From: Deltaproteobacteria bacterium
Lineage (GTDB): Bacteria > Myxococcota_A > Polyangia > Polyangiales > B10-G4
Direction: 5' to 3'
DNA: 36,002 nucleotides
Assembly (NCBI GenBank): GCA_003647065.1
Contig: QMMC01000011.1
Location: 1-36,002 of the forward strand
In this document: piece after piece, positions 22,799-30,341 of the stretch
Numbering within the stretch: position 1 is the stretch's first letter
Layout of the letters: each line of letters starts with the position of its first letter
The notes under the pieces: generated by a model
The model's database searches: none
Told to the model about the DNA's origin: nothing
Seen by the model: the letters and a program-made list of their open reading frames with translations, nothing else
Position numbers and translations under genes: made by a program

Positions 22799-23662
22799 TC
22801 AGCAGATCGCGCCGTCGGGGATGCACTGGTACGTGCCCCAGCAGAAGCTGCAGCTGCTGCCGCTCGCACACCCGTCGGCGCGACAGTCCGGGGCCGGGGC
22901 GCACTCGCACACCTCGCAGCCGTCCGCACCCACGACCAGGCCGTTGTCGCAGGCGATCTCGCAGACCACCGCGGGACAAGCAACCGGGACGCACGCGCGG
23001 GCCGCTTCGTCGCACACCGTGCCCGCCGCGCAGCGCGCCGTCGGGCAGAACAGTTCGGGGATCGGGGCGCACTCGCACACCTCGCAGCCGTCCGCACCCA
23101 CGACCAGGCCGTAGGCGCAGGCGATCTCGCAGACCACCGCGGGGCAGGCCACGGGCATGCACCGATCCGAGGCCTCATCGCAGACCGAGCCGGCGGGGCA
23201 GGTGAACGCCGTCGTGCAGGACTCCACGGGAACGCATTCCTCGAGGTCTTCATCGCATTCCGTGCCGGGGCCGCAGAGCGTCGTGGCGCAGAAGACCGAT
23301 TCGACAGGTCGACAGGTGGCGGGAACGCAACAAGTCGTGGACTCGGCCGGACAATCCGCGTCGCACAGGGACGTCACGCAGATCTCCTCGGCCGAGCAGG
23401 TCGAATCGGCGCCGGGGGTGCACTCATCGTCGGTGCAATCGTGGTCGATCAACGGGCAAAAGGTGTCGCACTCGCCGTCTCCGTACCAACCGAAGTCTTC
23501 GCAATAATCGACTCCATCGGCCTTGGGACCGCTGGCGTATTCGTCGCGGGCTTCGTCCTTGGTCAGGTCCGCAGCGGGAGGGACCCCCGCGGTGCAGGCG
23601 GCGAGAATCGTGAGCAGGGCGGCGAGCCCGAAGAGGGCGGTGCGGTCATTCCGGTTAGTCAT
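22799..23662 (-). CDS. Cys-rich lipoprotein with two antistasin-like repeats
   Basis: The 287-residue protein has a lipobox (AALLTILAAC, Cys23) and very many cysteines in the mature part. Residues 50-75 (DYCEDFGWYGDGECDTFCP) look like a small Cys knot common in myxobacterial lipoproteins. Residues of about 172-200 and 228-256 are near-identical copies of CPAVVCEIAC..GLVVGADGCEVCEC, which fits the antistasin pattern (CxxxCxxxCxxG...GCxxCxC). Antistasin domains inhibit serine proteases in leeches, so a protease-binding role is possible but unproven. Signal, linker and disulfide-rich modules suggest an outer-surface location. A 19-bp inverted repeat lies just upstream of the start. Confidence 0.87.
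   Translation of the reverse strand: MTNRNDRTALFGLAALLTILAACTAGVPPAADLTKDEARDEYASGPKADGVDYCEDFGWYGDGECDTFCPLIDHDCTDDECTPGADSTCSAEEICVTSLCDADCPAESTTCCVPATCRPVESVFCATTLCGPGTECDEDLEECVPVESCTTAFTCPAGSVCDEASDRCMPVACPAVVCEIACAYGLVVGADGCEVCECAPIPELFCPTARCAAGTVCDEAARACVPVACPAVVCEIACDNGLVVGADGCEVCECAPAPDCRADGCASGSSCSFCWGTYQCIPDGAIC
22895..23143. repeat. 81-bp duplicated block, period 168 bp
   Basis: 22895-22975 and 23063-23143 agree at 79 of 81 bases; the two differences lie in CCGTTGTCGC against CCGTAGGCGC. The block encodes the antistasin-like module on the minus strand. Silent sites are conserved as well, so the duplication is recent or has been homogenised. Confidence 0.9.
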
Positions 23663-23687
23663 GGGTTTTCACTTTCTCCATCCGACC

Positions 23688-23706
23688 CGGCACCTCGCAA
23701 GTGCCG
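23688..23706. promoter_or_regulatory. inverted repeat upstream of the Cys-rich lipoprotein gene
   Basis: CGGCAC-CTCGCAA-GTGCCG is a perfect 6-bp inverted repeat with a 7-base centre, 25 bp upstream of the ATG at 23662. Its position suits an operator or a 5' leader hairpin. No promoter elements are clear. Confidence 0.3.
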
Positions 23707-23788
23707 ATCCAAGAGAGAAACCAACCAAAACCCATACATTCCGCGCCTGGCGACCCCGATCTGTACCGTCGGACCCCCAAGTGTTCCG

Positions 23789-23809
23789 CCACCCCCGAGC
23801 GGGGGCTGG
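23789..23809 (-). terminator. GC-rich hairpin downstream of the propeller lipoprotein gene
   Basis: CCACCCCC-GAGC-GGGGGCTGG can fold into a strong stem with one bulged C, beginning about 14 bp past the stop at 23824. It lacks a T-tract, so it is called only as a possible terminator. Confidence 0.35.
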
Positions 23810-23823
23810 AGGACCCGTCAGGC

Positions 23824-25200
23824 TCACTCCGCGTAGGTTGCCGAAGGGCCACCACCGGCGACGGGCCAGGGCGTCGGCCCGACCCCCCGAGATTCGGTCG
23901 CGACGATGGTCACGGTGGTCTCGCCGGTCCGGACGGCGATGTCACCGAGGGGCGAAATCTGCAACTCCGGGTCGTTCACGTCGCCGAGCCCCGAGGTTGC
24001 CCAGCGCCGTTCTCCGCCCACGACGGCGACCCCGTGGAGGCTCTCGCCGACGGCTAGATAGACGACGCCGGCATCCCCAACCGCGAGGTTCGAGGTGACG
24101 CTGAAAACTCTTCCAGTCCCGGAACCTCGGATTCGCGGGGCCGGATAGGACCATAGCGGGTCGCCGTCGTCGCCAGAAAATGCATGCAGTTGACCATCGG
24201 CGCCGGTCGCGCGCGAACCATTGAAGTATACGAGCACCTCTCCGCGGGGGCCGATCACCGGCGGCCCCATGATGGCATTCGTCTGACCGCTGGTGGTACG
24301 CGCGACCGACTGACGCACAGCCATTTCACCGGACCGGGCATCGAGACCGATCAGCTCATAGGTCGAGATGCCGTAGCGCAAGGACCACAGGCGTGCTCCG
24401 TCGAAGGCCGGCTGAGTGATGTTGCGAAGGGTGCCGTCGATGAGCGCCGGCGGGTTTCGGTAGTAGCGCCGGGTGAGACTGGTGAGCTCATAGGCGACGT
24501 TCCAGCAGAGCACCGCACCGCGGCCCCCCGCGTCGACGAGGCACTCGTCGTTCCACAGAAAAGACGACGGCTCTTCGAGCACGACGCGGTCTGAGCCGCC
24601 ACCGGCGCGCGTGCGGTAGAGGTACTTCGGCATGTCCGTGCCGTTGGTGCTCCCGTACACCGGGCCGGCCGCCGGGATTGCCACCCACGTCCATACTTGC
24701 CCTTCGACGTCGAGGGACGGCGGGTCGAGGACGCCATCGGTCGTAACCCGGGTGACCTCGAAGCGGCCCTTCAGCCAAACGTGGCCGCTCACGTGGACGT
24801 CGACGCTGGTGCGAATACTCCATGGTCGCCCGTCGAAGGCCTCCGGAAGGTCCACGGCCCAGCGCAGGGCGAGGCACGGGTCATGGGATACGAGGCGCCA
24901 ACCCTCCTCGGTCTGCTGAGGCGCGTAGAGGTTGCCGAGGGCGTCGTAGGCGGGGCGACCGTCGATGCCTTCGAGCTGACCGCGCACGTCGCCGGGAGCC
25001 AGTTCTCCGAAGCAATCGGGACGCGGCGGGGGACCCGTGTCGACCGGAGACGGCCCCGAGTCGAACGGCGGCCGACCCGAGTCCGCAAGACCCTCGACGC
25101 CAAGGGACGTCTTCGACCCGCAGCCCCACCCCAGCAGAAGAGCAATGAGAAGCAGAAGCAGCCGCGCACAGCGAAGAAGCTCTCGGTCACCGAGGGTCAT
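23824..25200 (-). CDS. PQQ-propeller-like lipoprotein
   Basis: The protein has 458 residues from the ATG at 25200, where a lipoprotein signal starts (LLLLLIALLLGWGC, then GSKTSLG, a mature N-terminus often seen in Myxococcota). The upstream part of the track ORF overlaps the beta-helix gene and is excluded. After a Pro/Asp/Ser linker the protein resembles a PQQ/WD40-like beta propeller: RPAYDALGNLYAP, GEVLVYFNGSRATGADGQLHAFSG..GDPLWSYP and VYLAVGESLHGVAVVGGERRW are typical blade sequences. No catalytic residues for a quinoprotein are evident, so a binding or structural role is more likely. It begins 19 bp after the MYXO-CTERM beta-helix gene, probably in one operon. Confidence 0.85.
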   Translation of the reverse strand: MTLGDRELLRCARLLLLLIALLLGWGCGSKTSLGVEGLADSGRPPFDSGPSPVDTGPPPRPDCFGELAPGDVRGQLEGIDGRPAYDALGNLYAPQQTEEGWRLVSHDPCLALRWAVDLPEAFDGRPWSIRTSVDVHVSGHVWLKGRFEVTRVTTDGVLDPPSLDVEGQVWTWVAIPAAGPVYGSTNGTDMPKYLYRTRAGGGSDRVVLEEPSSFLWNDECLVDAGGRGAVLCWNVAYELTSLTRRYYRNPPALIDGTLRNITQPAFDGARLWSLRYGISTYELIGLDARSGEMAVRQSVARTTSGQTNAIMGPPVIGPRGEVLVYFNGSRATGADGQLHAFSGDDGDPLWSYPAPRIRGSGTGRVFSVTSNLAVGDAGVVYLAVGESLHGVAVVGGERRWATSGLGDVNDPELQISPLGDIAVRTGETTVTIVATESRGVGPTPWPVAGGGPSATYAE

Positions 25201-25219
25201 GGCGACGAAACGGTCACGG

Positions 25220-26962
25220 TCAGGAGCGACGCCCACGACGTGCACGACGCCCGACCCGGAAGAGAGCGAGCACACCGAAGACCACGATCGCCCCCCAAGA
25301 CCGCCCCCGTTCCGGCGAACTCGCGACCACGACCCGGCACCCACAGCCTCCGTCGTCGGTACCGGTCGAACCCCCGTCGGCGCCGGGTGTCGAACCGTCC
25401 GGGGAGCCCGTGCCACTGTCGACCCCCGGGACCGACCCGTCGGGCCCCGGCGTGCCCGAATCGAGCCCCGGAGTGCCCCCGTCGGGGCGCACCGTCGTGC
25501 ACATGCCCGGCGCGCAGTATTCGAAGGCCCCGATGTCCAGCGTGCTGTCCACGGGCCTCGCTTCACGCGCTTGGTGGCGCACGTACATCTCGGAGAGGTC
25601 GTGATCCGGCAGCACGGCGGCGTTCAACGTCGCCGCAGCATCGATGCAGGATGAGCCGAGGGCCAGGTGGTAGTCCTGCCCGGCCTCGTCGACGAACCCC
25701 GGGGCCGCACCGGAAACTCCAGAGCCGTCGTCGGTGATGGAGCCGGACAACGTGCCGTGACTGTCACTGCGCCCCGGCTTCATCCAGTTGTGCATGAGCG
25801 TGAGGTCGCCGTTCTCGGAGAGCATCGCGAGGCGGTCGCCCGATGCCGTGACGTAGACGACGTTGTTGCGCACGTCGGCGCTCTCTTCGTTGGTGGAAAG
25901 ACGCAGCAACGTCGTATTGCCAGACCGCGTCGAGACGATGGTGTTGTTGAAGAGGTGCAGCGTGCCCTTGCGGTAGTCGCCCTCGGTGCCCGAATCACCG
26001 CCGTAGTGGATGATCTGGCTGTTGCCGTCGCCCTCGTGCTCGACCAGCACATTGCCGTAGACGAAGGTCTCCCCGTAGGACGGGTGGCCCACGAGAACCG
26101 CGCTGTCCTCGGCGTCGACGAGGTCGAGCTGCCTATTGCCACTCTCGACCCAGTTGTGGCGCACGACCAGCCCCGCGGAGCGGTCCTTCAGGTTGTTCCC
26201 ATCGCAGCCATCGCGAAGGGGGCCGTAGTGGTTGAACTGAAAGGTGATGTCGATGGCCGCCGTGTAGCTGTTGTGCTGGTAGGCGCTGCCGCTGATGCCA
26301 TTGTCGTAGAGCGAGTTGGACTCGACGAGGATGTCGTGGGTCTCGCCGTCGAAGGACCCGATGAAGAGCCCGTTACCGCTGTCGTGGAGCGCGCAGTTGC
26401 GAATGGTGAGGAACTCGGCCTTCTCCACATAGATGGCGGCGGCGTTGTCCGAATAGGTGGCGCTCGACCCATCGGGGTTCGTGAAGTTGAAAGGGGCGCG
26501 CCCGGAGCGAATCTCGAGGCCCTCGATGATGATGTACCCGGGCAACGTATCCTCGGGCCGGTTCGAGCTGCCCACCTTGATGACGCCGCGAACCTCGTTC
26601 CGGAAGTCGAGCTCGGCGCGGGTGGTGGCGCCACGACCATCGATGACCGGCCGCTCGCCCCCCGGTCCTGCCACGCCTTGAATGGTGATCGGCGCAGCCT
26701 CGGTCCCCCGGCGACCGATGACCCACTTCTCGTTGTAGGGAGCCGCCCGCCAATGGATGCGCACCGTGTCCCCGGGCATCAGGCTCTCCCAGGGCACGTC
26801 GCCGATGGCCGCGTAGGACATCCCGTCCCCTACTTCGAAGACCTCGGCCCGGGCCAGAGGCGGCGCCGCCGCGAAGAGGCTCGAGAGCACCGCGAAGACG
26901 AAGAGCCCCGGGAGGATCGCAGAGAGAAAAGACCGAGGGTGGCGGTGGGTGGGCGGGTTCAC
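25220..26962 (-). CDS. right-handed beta-helix protein with MYXO-CTERM sorting tail
   Basis: The 580-residue protein has a signal peptide (PGLFVFAVLSSLFAAAPPLARA). Next comes a parallel beta-helix domain (about 85-450) with NGLFIGSFDGETHDILVESN, GLVVRHNWVES and LHLFNNTIVSTRSGN rungs, and the usual end STLDIGAFEY. These are features of polysaccharide lyases and other carbohydrate-active proteins; no catalytic set was identified. A Thr/Pro/Gly/Asp linker then leads to the MYXO-CTERM tail: Cys-containing GGCGCRVV, a hydrophobic helix (GAIVVFGVLALF) and a basic end (RRARRGRR). The tail marks proteins processed by a myxosortase and shown on the surface, and it is diagnostic of Myxococcota. The gene is divergent from the GNAT gene. 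Confidence 0.92.
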   Translation of the reverse strand: MNPPTHRHPRSFLSAILPGLFVFAVLSSLFAAAPPLARAEVFEVGDGMSYAAIGDVPWESLMPGDTVRIHWRAAPYNEKWVIGRRGTEAAPITIQGVAGPGGERPVIDGRGATTRAELDFRNEVRGVIKVGSSNRPEDTLPGYIIIEGLEIRSGRAPFNFTNPDGSSATYSDNAAAIYVEKAEFLTIRNCALHDSGNGLFIGSFDGETHDILVESNSLYDNGISGSAYQHNSYTAAIDITFQFNHYGPLRDGCDGNNLKDRSAGLVVRHNWVESGNRQLDLVDAEDSAVLVGHPSYGETFVYGNVLVEHEGDGNSQIIHYGGDSGTEGDYRKGTLHLFNNTIVSTRSGNTTLLRLSTNEESADVRNNVVYVTASGDRLAMLSENGDLTLMHNWMKPGRSDSHGTLSGSITDDGSGVSGAAPGFVDEAGQDYHLALGSSCIDAAATLNAAVLPDHDLSEMYVRHQAREARPVDSTLDIGAFEYCAPGMCTTVRPDGGTPGLDSGTPGPDGSVPGVDSGTGSPDGSTPGADGGSTGTDDGGCGCRVVVASSPERGRSWGAIVVFGVLALFRVGRRARRGRRS

Positions 26963-27039
26963 GACGCCATTGAATCACGGCCACCACCCGAGGCGAAGCC
27001 AAGGCCGCACCGACCTCGAAATCCACTACCCTCGGACCC

Positions 27040-27642
27040 ATGGCAGCGAAAAAGAAGCGAAAAGTCAGGGTCAAAGTTCGCGGGTACGAACCAGAAGACG
27101 CGAGGGCGGTCGCGGTGATCCTCGGGAGCCGCGGGGTCGTCGAGGAGACCATGCAGGTGCCACACCGACCGGTCTCCGAGGCCACCGGGCGCTTCGCGAA
27201 GCGCGACTCACGGAACCGCATCCTGGTCGCCGAGATGGACGGCGAGGTCACCGCCGTGGGCGGGCTTCGGCTGCATCGATCGCTGCGGGCCCGCCACGCC
27301 GCCAGCCTCTGGCTCGCGGTGGCGGACGACGTGCGGGGACGAGGGATCGGCGGCCTCGTCGTCGACGAACTCCTCGACCTCGGCGAGAAGTGGATGGGCG
27401 TTCTGCGCTTCGAGATCGCCGTCTTCGTCGACAACGAAGCGGCCATCAAGCTCTACCGGGAGCGCGGCTTCGAGATCGAAGGCGTGGTGCAAGCCGCTGC
27501 GCTCCGCGACGGGAAGCTCGTCGACAACTTGTCGATGGCGCGCGTCGCGGAGAGGCTTCCCTATCCTCGGATCACCGTCCGTGACGTCGCCCAGAAGATC
27601 CCGGCCCTGCTCGGGTCAGGGCCGGACCGGTCCAAGAACTGA
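27040..27642 (+). CDS. GNAT family N-acetyltransferase
   Basis: The 200-residue protein has a Lys/Arg-rich N-terminus (AAKKKRKVRVKVRGYE), which may be a disordered tail. It then has the GNAT core: VRGYEPEDARAVAVIL (start of strand 1), LVAEMDGEVTAVGGLRL, SLWLAVADDVRGRGIGGLVVDELLD (motif A, with the acetyl-CoA pyrophosphate loop RGRGIGG), and VFVDNEAAIKLYRERGFEIEG (motif B). It probably acetylates an amine on a small molecule or protein; the substrate is unknown. The start is ATG 27040, 77 bp from the divergent beta-helix gene. No ribosome site is obvious. Confidence 0.9.
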   Translation: MAAKKKRKVRVKVRGYEPEDARAVAVILGSRGVVEETMQVPHRPVSEATGRFAKRDSRNRILVAEMDGEVTAVGGLRLHRSLRARHAASLWLAVADDVRGRGIGGLVVDELLDLGEKWMGVLRFEIAVFVDNEAAIKLYRERGFEIEGVVQAAALRDGKLVDNLSMARVAERLPYPRITVRDVAQKIPALLGSGPDRSKN

Positions 27643-27659
27643 CCTCGAGGCTGGGTCAG
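27639..27659. terminator. hairpin at GNAT/PIN convergent junction
   Basis: CTGACC and GGTCAG pair across a 9-nt loop (TCGAGGCTG), spanning the GNAT stop and the PIN-gene stop. No T-tract is present. Confidence 0.35.
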
Positions 27660-28072
27660 GTGCCGGGTGGCGGCGGCGGCATCTTCTGTTCGATGAGCCA
27701 CGCGTCCGAAGAGATGAACTCAACCGCGTCGTGGTCCTTACCGACGAGGTCCGGGTGATCGGTGATCACCCGCTTGGCGCCAGCCGCTTCGGCGGCGGCG
27801 ACGAGGGCGTCTTCCCACGCGTCGGGACCGTGGTCCCCGGGGACCTCGATCATATTCACGAAGGTCTTGATCAGCTCCATCTGAGCTTTGACCGCGTCCT
27901 CCTTGAATTCGGGCAAGGTGATCAGCATGGCGGCAGCCCGGTCCAGGATCCAAGCAGAGGTCGAACCCTCTCCCTTGTGCTGGCCGAGAATTCGCTGAAC
28001 GACCTGGTCCGGCGGCGACTGGGGGGCCACCGAGGCATTGACGTACACATCCGGTGCGAGGATTACATCCAC
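27656..28072 (-). CDS. PIN-domain-like protein
   Basis: The protein has 138 residues from GTG 28072. It begins (V/M)DVILAPDVYVNASVA, the strand-Asp-turn opening of PIN domains (compare VLDTNVLVSA), followed by SPPDQVVQRILG. The end (AKRVITDHPDLVG...VEFISSDAWL) fits the last PIN strand, where an Asp normally lies. PIN proteins are Mg-dependent RNases and often toxins of toxin-antitoxin pairs; no antitoxin-like neighbour is present, so it may be a stand-alone enzyme or a diverged, inactive member. The start is set by an ideal ribosome site, AGGAGG, 8 nt before the GTG; the track start at 28081 abuts it. The gene is divergent from the radical SAM gene. Confidence 0.7.
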   Translation of the reverse strand: MDVILAPDVYVNASVAPQSPPDQVVQRILGQHKGEGSTSAWILDRAAAMLITLPEFKEDAVKAQMELIKTFVNMIEVPGDHGPDAWEDALVAAAEAAGAKRVITDHPDLVGKDHDAVEFISSDAWLIEQKMPPPPPGT

Positions 28073-28171
28073 GAGCATCACCTCCTGATGGGCACTGTGA
28101 TCTTACGACCAGCCCGCGACGTCAAGGGTGAAGGCGTGGCACCTGGGCCCCGAGGGCGCTAGACCGCCCCG

Positions 28172-28993
28172 ATGGTCCGCCTCGGCCAAGAGCATATCGG
28201 CGAACAAAACCGGCGCTTCGTCGTGATTCTCGACGATGACTCGGAGGTCGAGGCGGTGCTCTACCGGGGCGATACGCTCTGCATTTCGAGCCAAGTGGGC
28301 TGCGCCGTGGGGTGCCCCTTCTGCGCCTCCGGGGCCAACGGCCTGGCCCGGCCCCTGGCCTTCGAGGAGCTGACCGGGCAGGTCGAGGCGGTTCGCCAGG
28401 CGGGCCACGCCGTCCGGCGGGTGACCGTCTCGGGCGTCGGAGAGCCGCTTCACAACGCCGCCGCGGTCGAAGAATTCCTCGAATGGTGCCGTGATGGAGG
28501 CATCCGGCGCAGCCTCACGACCTCCGGAGGCCCGACCGAACGCCTCGTCCACTTCATGGTCCAGGCTCCCCACAATGGCCTCACCATCTCGGTTCACGCG
28601 GGGACCGAGGAGACCCATCGACGCCTCGTGCCCCACGGCCCGACCCTCGACGCGCTCTTCGGGGCCGTCGGCGAGGCCTATCCCCAGCTCGGCACGAGGC
28701 GCCGCAAGAAGACGGCCCTCGCCTACCTGATGATCGCCGGAGACAACGACACCGATGCCGAGCTCGACGCCTTCGCAGCTCGCGTCGCGCCGTTCCCCTT
28801 GGCGGTACACCTCTACGCGTTCAACCCTGTGCCGACGAGCACCTGCCGCCCCGTCACCCGTGGGCGCTACGAAGAGGCCTACGAGCGGCTGACGGGTCAC
28901 GGGCTCCGGGTGCGCATGAGCAGCCAGGCGCGCATCGAAGCCAACGGTGGCTGCGGTACCCTCGTCGCCCTCGGAAAGCGGCGGCCAGGATAG
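28172..28993 (+). CDS. RlmN/Cfr-like radical SAM enzyme, short form
   Basis: The protein has 273 residues, about 100 fewer than usual RlmN (350-400), because the N-terminal helical domain is missing. The core is clear: LCISSQVGCAVGCPFCASG holds the CxxxCxxC [4Fe-4S]/SAM site and the preceding Cys, VSGVGEPL is the SAM-binding GEP motif, and SVHA, AYLMI and YAFNPVP follow family order. The late ANGGCG has the cysteine that carries the methyl in RlmN-type chemistry. RlmN and Cfr methylate A2503 of 23S rRNA; without the N-terminal domain the target may differ, so no gene symbol is given. It starts at ATG 28172, 99 bp from the divergent PIN gene. Its TAG stop lies inside an 11-bp repeat. Confidence 0.9.
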   Translation: MVRLGQEHIGEQNRRFVVILDDDSEVEAVLYRGDTLCISSQVGCAVGCPFCASGANGLARPLAFEELTGQVEAVRQAGHAVRRVTVSGVGEPLHNAAAVEEFLEWCRDGGIRRSLTTSGGPTERLVHFMVQAPHNGLTISVHAGTEETHRRLVPHGPTLDALFGAVGEAYPQLGTRRRKKTALAYLMIAGDNDTDAELDAFAARVAPFPLAVHLYAFNPVPTSTCRPVTRGRYEEAYERLTGHGLRVRMSSQARIEANGGCGTLVALGKRRPG

Positions 28994-29037
28994 GTCGAGG
29001 ATAGGTCCAGGATAGTCCGAGGATAGGTCGAGGACCG
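28987..29037. repeat. 11-bp tandem repeat (AGGATAGGTCG), 4.6 copies
   Basis: Four full copies (AGGATAGGTCG, AGGATAGGTCC, AGGATAGTCCG, AGGATAGGTCG) and a partial AGGACCG follow each other without gaps. The first contains the TAG stop of the radical SAM gene. The array is AT-richer than its surroundings. Confidence 0.92.
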
Positions 29038-29044
29038 AGCGCTC

Positions 29045-29059
29045 CCTGACCCGGTCAGG
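29045..29059. terminator. hairpin at radical SAM/methyltransferase junction
   Basis: CCTGAC-CCG-GTCAGG is a perfect 6-bp stem with a 3-nt loop that overlaps the stop codon of the minus-strand methyltransferase gene. It has no T-tract on either side. Confidence 0.38.
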
Positions 29060-29696
29060 CGTCGGCGGTCAAGTGTCGGCGCCGGAAGCGACAGAAGACG
29101 AAATGTTGCACCGCCCCCCCAGGCGTTCGGTGTTCCTCGTCCCAGGTCTCGATCAGTTCGAAGGACTCACCGAGCTCGACGCCGAGCTCTTCGGGGGTGT
29201 AGCGCACGACCTCGAGACCGCTGCACTTCTCGGGGCCATCCGAGGCGAAGGTCGCGAGGATGGCATCCCCCCCGGGCATCAACGCCTCGAGTAGCGTGTC
29301 GCGATAACGCTCCCGGTCAGTGGGGTCGGTGAGGAAGTGAAACGCGGCGCGGTCGTGCCAAAGCCGGTAGCGCTCCGGAAGTTCGACGCCGATCACGTCG
29401 GCGCAGATCCACCGCACCTCGGCAGCGCGCTCACCGAGGCGGGCCCGAGCGTGGTCGAGGGCGGCCTCCGAGATGTCGAGGACCGTCATCTGGCGAAAGC
29501 CCCGATGCAGCAGATGATCGACGAGCAGGCACGCACCGCCGCCGATGTCGATGATGGGCTCGTCGGGACCCACGTCGGCATGATCGATCAGCTGGAGCGA
29601 GGAGTCCGGCGTATCCTGGTGCCAGCTGACCTCCGAGACGTCGCGGTCGGCGTATACGTTCTCCCAGTGCGTCCGGCGTTCGGTGCTTTGCGGCAT
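29055..29696 (-). CDS. class I SAM-dependent methyltransferase
   Basis: The protein has 213 residues from ATG 29696, chosen because a ribosome site (GGGGA, about 6 nt upstream) precedes it and the family opening HWENVYADRDVSEVSWHQ begins here. Motif I is IIDIGGGACLLVDHLL, followed by VLDISEAALDHARARL (ribose-binding acid), WHDRAAFHFLTD and ALMPGGDAILATF. This resembles small-molecule methyltransferases of the thiopurine or tellurite-resistance type. It has no signal peptide and is cytosolic. The track start 34 codons upstream lies in a non-coding gap. The substrate is unknown. It is divergent from the STAS-like gene across 156 bp. Confidence 0.9.
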   Translation of the reverse strand: MPQSTERRTHWENVYADRDVSEVSWHQDTPDSSLQLIDHADVGPDEPIIDIGGGACLLVDHLLHRGFRQMTVLDISEAALDHARARLGERAAEVRWICADVIGVELPERYRLWHDRAAFHFLTDPTDRERYRDTLLEALMPGGDAILATFASDGPEKCSGLEVVRYTPEELGVELGESFELIETWDEEHRTPGGAVQHFVFCRFRRRHLTADA

Positions 29697-29852
29697 GTCC
29701 CCAGATGTAGGCGCGCATACTGCGTCGTCAAAGGCGACACGACTCCCCGCACCAACGATCCCTGGGATCTGATGAATGGCCCTGGGCACTGCGGACATTT
29801 GAGCCTATAGACTGTGAACTGCAGACCGCACCTCGGTACTTACTCAAAGATC

Positions 29853-30293
29853 ATGTACCGCTTCATTCACAAGCCCGATCATCACCTCTTCGTCTGCGCG
29901 CTCTACGGCGGCGGCAAGCCCGCCGAAGACTTCGCGACGCACTTCCGGGAGCTGCGAAAAGCAGGCCTCGCCGCAGGCCAGAACCGGCTCACGGTCGTCG
30001 TACTCCTGCGCCCGGGGCACCCCCTCCCGCCCCCCAGCGCTCGGTCCGAGGTGGCGGCGCTCATGTCGTCTGGTGATGTGCTCGCGGACATCGCCGTGAT
30101 CTCGACGAACCCCGTGGTTCGAGGCGTTCTGACCGCCGTTTCCTGGGTGAAGTCGGGAGACATGGTCACATTCCGCATGTTTCCCACGTGGGCCCACGCG
30201 AGCCCGTGGCTGGAAGAACGCCGAGGGGGCCCCCTCGGGCCCGCCGACCAGCTCATCACCGAGCTGATGCACAAGCCGGCCATGAGCGCCTGA
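29853..30293 (+). CDS. hypothetical protein, possible STAS/SpoIIAA-like fold
   Basis: The protein has 146 residues from ATG 29853 (MYRFIHKPDHHLFVCALYGG). The track start 13 codons earlier has no support. The pattern is alternating beta strand and helix (LTVVVLLRPG, DVLADIAVISTNPVVRGVLTAV, DMVTFRMFPTWAHASPWLEE). The late strand followed by A.PWLEE recalls the SpoIIAA-like/STAS group, in which a crossover helix follows an FRxF strand. That likeness is weak, and no key serine or nucleotide site is visible. The protein is soluble, has no signal peptide and stands alone between the methyltransferase and transporter genes. A REP-like hairpin lies just after its stop. Confidence 0.72.
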   Translation: MYRFIHKPDHHLFVCALYGGGKPAEDFATHFRELRKAGLAAGQNRLTVVVLLRPGHPLPPPSARSEVAALMSSGDVLADIAVISTNPVVRGVLTAVSWVKSGDMVTFRMFPTWAHASPWLEERRGGPLGPADQLITELMHKPAMSA

Positions 30294-30316
30294 TTCGGCC
30301 CCCAAGCAACAAGAAC

Positions 30317-30341
30317 GGACCGTCCCCAGACCGGGACGTCC
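30317..30341. repeat. REP-like imperfect hairpin
   Basis: GGACCGTCCC-CAGACC-GGGACGTCC forms a stem with one bulged C. It is preceded by AAGCAAC at 30304-30310. AAGCAAC followed by GTCCCC also occurs in the complement of the window end, near 35970-35990. This layout resembles the REP sequences spread by RAYT (Y1) transposases. A second small inverted repeat (ATGCA...TGCAT, 30346-30366) follows. Confidence 0.45.

Noticed and set aside
23519-23531. third copy of the dispersed element (TTGGGACCG)
   Set aside because: Only the 9-base terminus matches; the internal 40 bases do not, and it encodes an ordinary part of the Cys-rich lipoprotein.
27656-28993. toxin-antitoxin pair (PIN protein plus neighbour)
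   Set aside because: The neighbour is a divergent radical SAM enzyme, not a small DNA-binding antitoxin, and no small ORF overlaps the PIN gene.
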